64,000 nt of DNA, taken from contig NZ_CP141212.1 of assembly GCF_035610345.1 (NCBI RefSeq), positions 1,989,976-2,053,975 of the forward strand, in the 5' to 3' direction. The notes under the pieces were generated by a model that had not been told where the DNA came from, ran no database searches, and saw only the letters and a list, made by a program, of their open reading frames with translations. The stretch is from Sinorhizobium meliloti (GTDB lineage Bacteria; Pseudomonadota; Alphaproteobacteria; Rhizobiales; Rhizobiaceae). Positions 63,392 to 64,000 of this stretch are shown in pieces. Position 1 is the first letter of the stretch, and each line of letters begins with the position of its first letter. Made by a program: the position numbers and the translations under genes.

Positions 63392-64000
63392 ATGAAAAAA
63401 CTCCTTGCTACCCTCATCCTCACGGCGGGCATATGGTCTCTGGCAGGCCCTTCCGGGGCTGCCGAATGCGGCGGCGTCAGCATCGCCGAGATGGACTGGG
63501 CCTCGGCGGGCGTCGCGGCTCACGTGGACAAGTTCATTCTGGAAAACGGCTATGGATGCAGTGTGAAGCTCGTCGCTGGCGACACGATGCTGACCTTCAC
63601 CTCGATGAACGAGAAGGCAGAGCCCGACCTGGTGCCGGAGCTGTGGATCAACTCCGTACGCACGCCTTTCGATGCCGCAATCAAGGAAGGCCGCCTCGTC
63701 GAAGGCGCCAGGATCTTGAGCGAAGGTGGGGTCGAGGGCTGGTGGATTCCGAAGTTCATCGCCGACGCGCACCCGGACATTCGAACGGTGCAGGACGCGT
63801 TGAAGCACCCGGAACTCTTCCCTTCTCACGAGAACCCCGCAAAGGGAGCGGTCCACAATTGTCCTTCAACATGGAATTGCCGGTTCTCCACCGCCAACCT
63901 CTACAAGGCTCTCGAAGCGGACAAGGCCGGCTTCCAGCTGATCGATCCCGGTTCCGCTGCCGGGCTTGACGCGTCGATCGCCGATGCATTCGAGAAGAAG
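63392..64000 (+). CDS. Glycine-betaine/choline-type ABC substrate-binding protein (partial)
   Basis: First 203 residues of a gene truncated by the window end. Signal peptide MKKLLATLILTAGIWSLAGP, cleavage near GAAECGG. The mature start VSIAEMDWASAGVAAHVDKF, then GCSVKLVAGDTMLTFTSMNE, belongs to the OpuAC/ProX family that binds glycine betaine, proline betaine or choline. An aromatic WWIPKFIAD segment could line the quaternary-amine cage. Neighbouring permease and ATPase genes are expected downstream. Ligand inferred from family. Confidence 0.82.
   Translation, partial: MKKLLATLILTAGIWSLAGPSGAAECGGVSIAEMDWASAGVAAHVDKFILENGYGCSVKLVAGDTMLTFTSMNEKAEPDLVPELWINSVRTPFDAAIKEGRLVEGARILSEGGVEGWWIPKFIADAHPDIRTVQDALKHPELFPSHENPAKGAVHNCPSTWNCRFSTANLYKALEADKAGFQLIDPGSAAGLDASIADAFEKK

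Overview
The window reads as chromosome of an alphaproteobacterium of the Rhizobiales, most likely Sinorhizobium/Ensifer (S. meliloti / S. medicae group). I infer this from four things: the acpXL-fabZXL-fabF2XL-fabF1XL-adh2XL-lpxXL cluster for the very-long-chain fatty acid of rhizobial lipid A; an aerobic cobalamin pathway with cob-style genes; high GC; and short palindromic intergenic repeats of the rhizobial RIME type. Species is not resolved. I saw no rRNA, tRNA, CRISPR array, insertion sequence or prophage. No strain identity was computed.

Layout. 1-4.4 kb: a GH43 xylosidase divergent from TRAP permease genes dctQM. 4.5-10.8 kb: a HisD-family dehydrogenase, divergent from an XRE-cupin regulator and a polyamine-type ABC importer; this block sits between dctQM and a TRAP binding protein gene (11.0-12.1 kb). 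12.4-24.0 kb: a carbohydrate island with a family-1 sugar ABC importer, a GH2 beta-mannosidase, a sugar-phosphate isomerase/epimerase-like protein, a Gfo/Idh/MocA oxidoreductase and an aldo/keto reductase, plus a divergent LacI regulator flanked by two operator-like palindromes. 24.1-29.9 kb: a small unknown gene, gnd, an AGCS amino acid/sodium symporter, an AraC regulator, an SRPBCC/VOC pair and a 28-residue membrane protein. 30.0-35.5 kb: the acpXL-lpxXL lipid A acyl-chain cluster. 35.6-40.3 kb: cobEABCD. 40.6-41.4 kb: a TSUP permease. 41.4-49.5 kb: a seven-gene amide utilisation operon (amiC-amiR-type control, peptide-class ABC importer, acetamidase/formamidase) behind a terminator-bearing leader. 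49.6-56.6 kb: cobPWNO plus a half-size EamA transporter, behind a cobalamin riboswitch. 56.9-60.0 kb: a secreted FecR-domain protein convergent with a CHASE2 adenylate cyclase. 60.1-62.5 kb: an alpha/beta hydrolase and cobQ. 62.8-64 kb: a 47-residue protein and the start of a glycine-betaine-type binding protein cut by the window end.

How it fits together. Three themes dominate. First, importers paired with dedicated catabolic enzymes and regulators (mannoside, amide, HisD-linked substrate, 2-oxoacid). Second, cobalamin synthesis split over three loci, with the riboswitch on cobPWNO only. Third, envelope lipid modification for host interaction. The parts most worth a closer look are the amide operon leader, the riboswitch expression platform with a competing inverted repeat, the Cys-less ketosynthase FabF2XL, the HisD-linked ABC block, and the FecR/CHASE2 pair.
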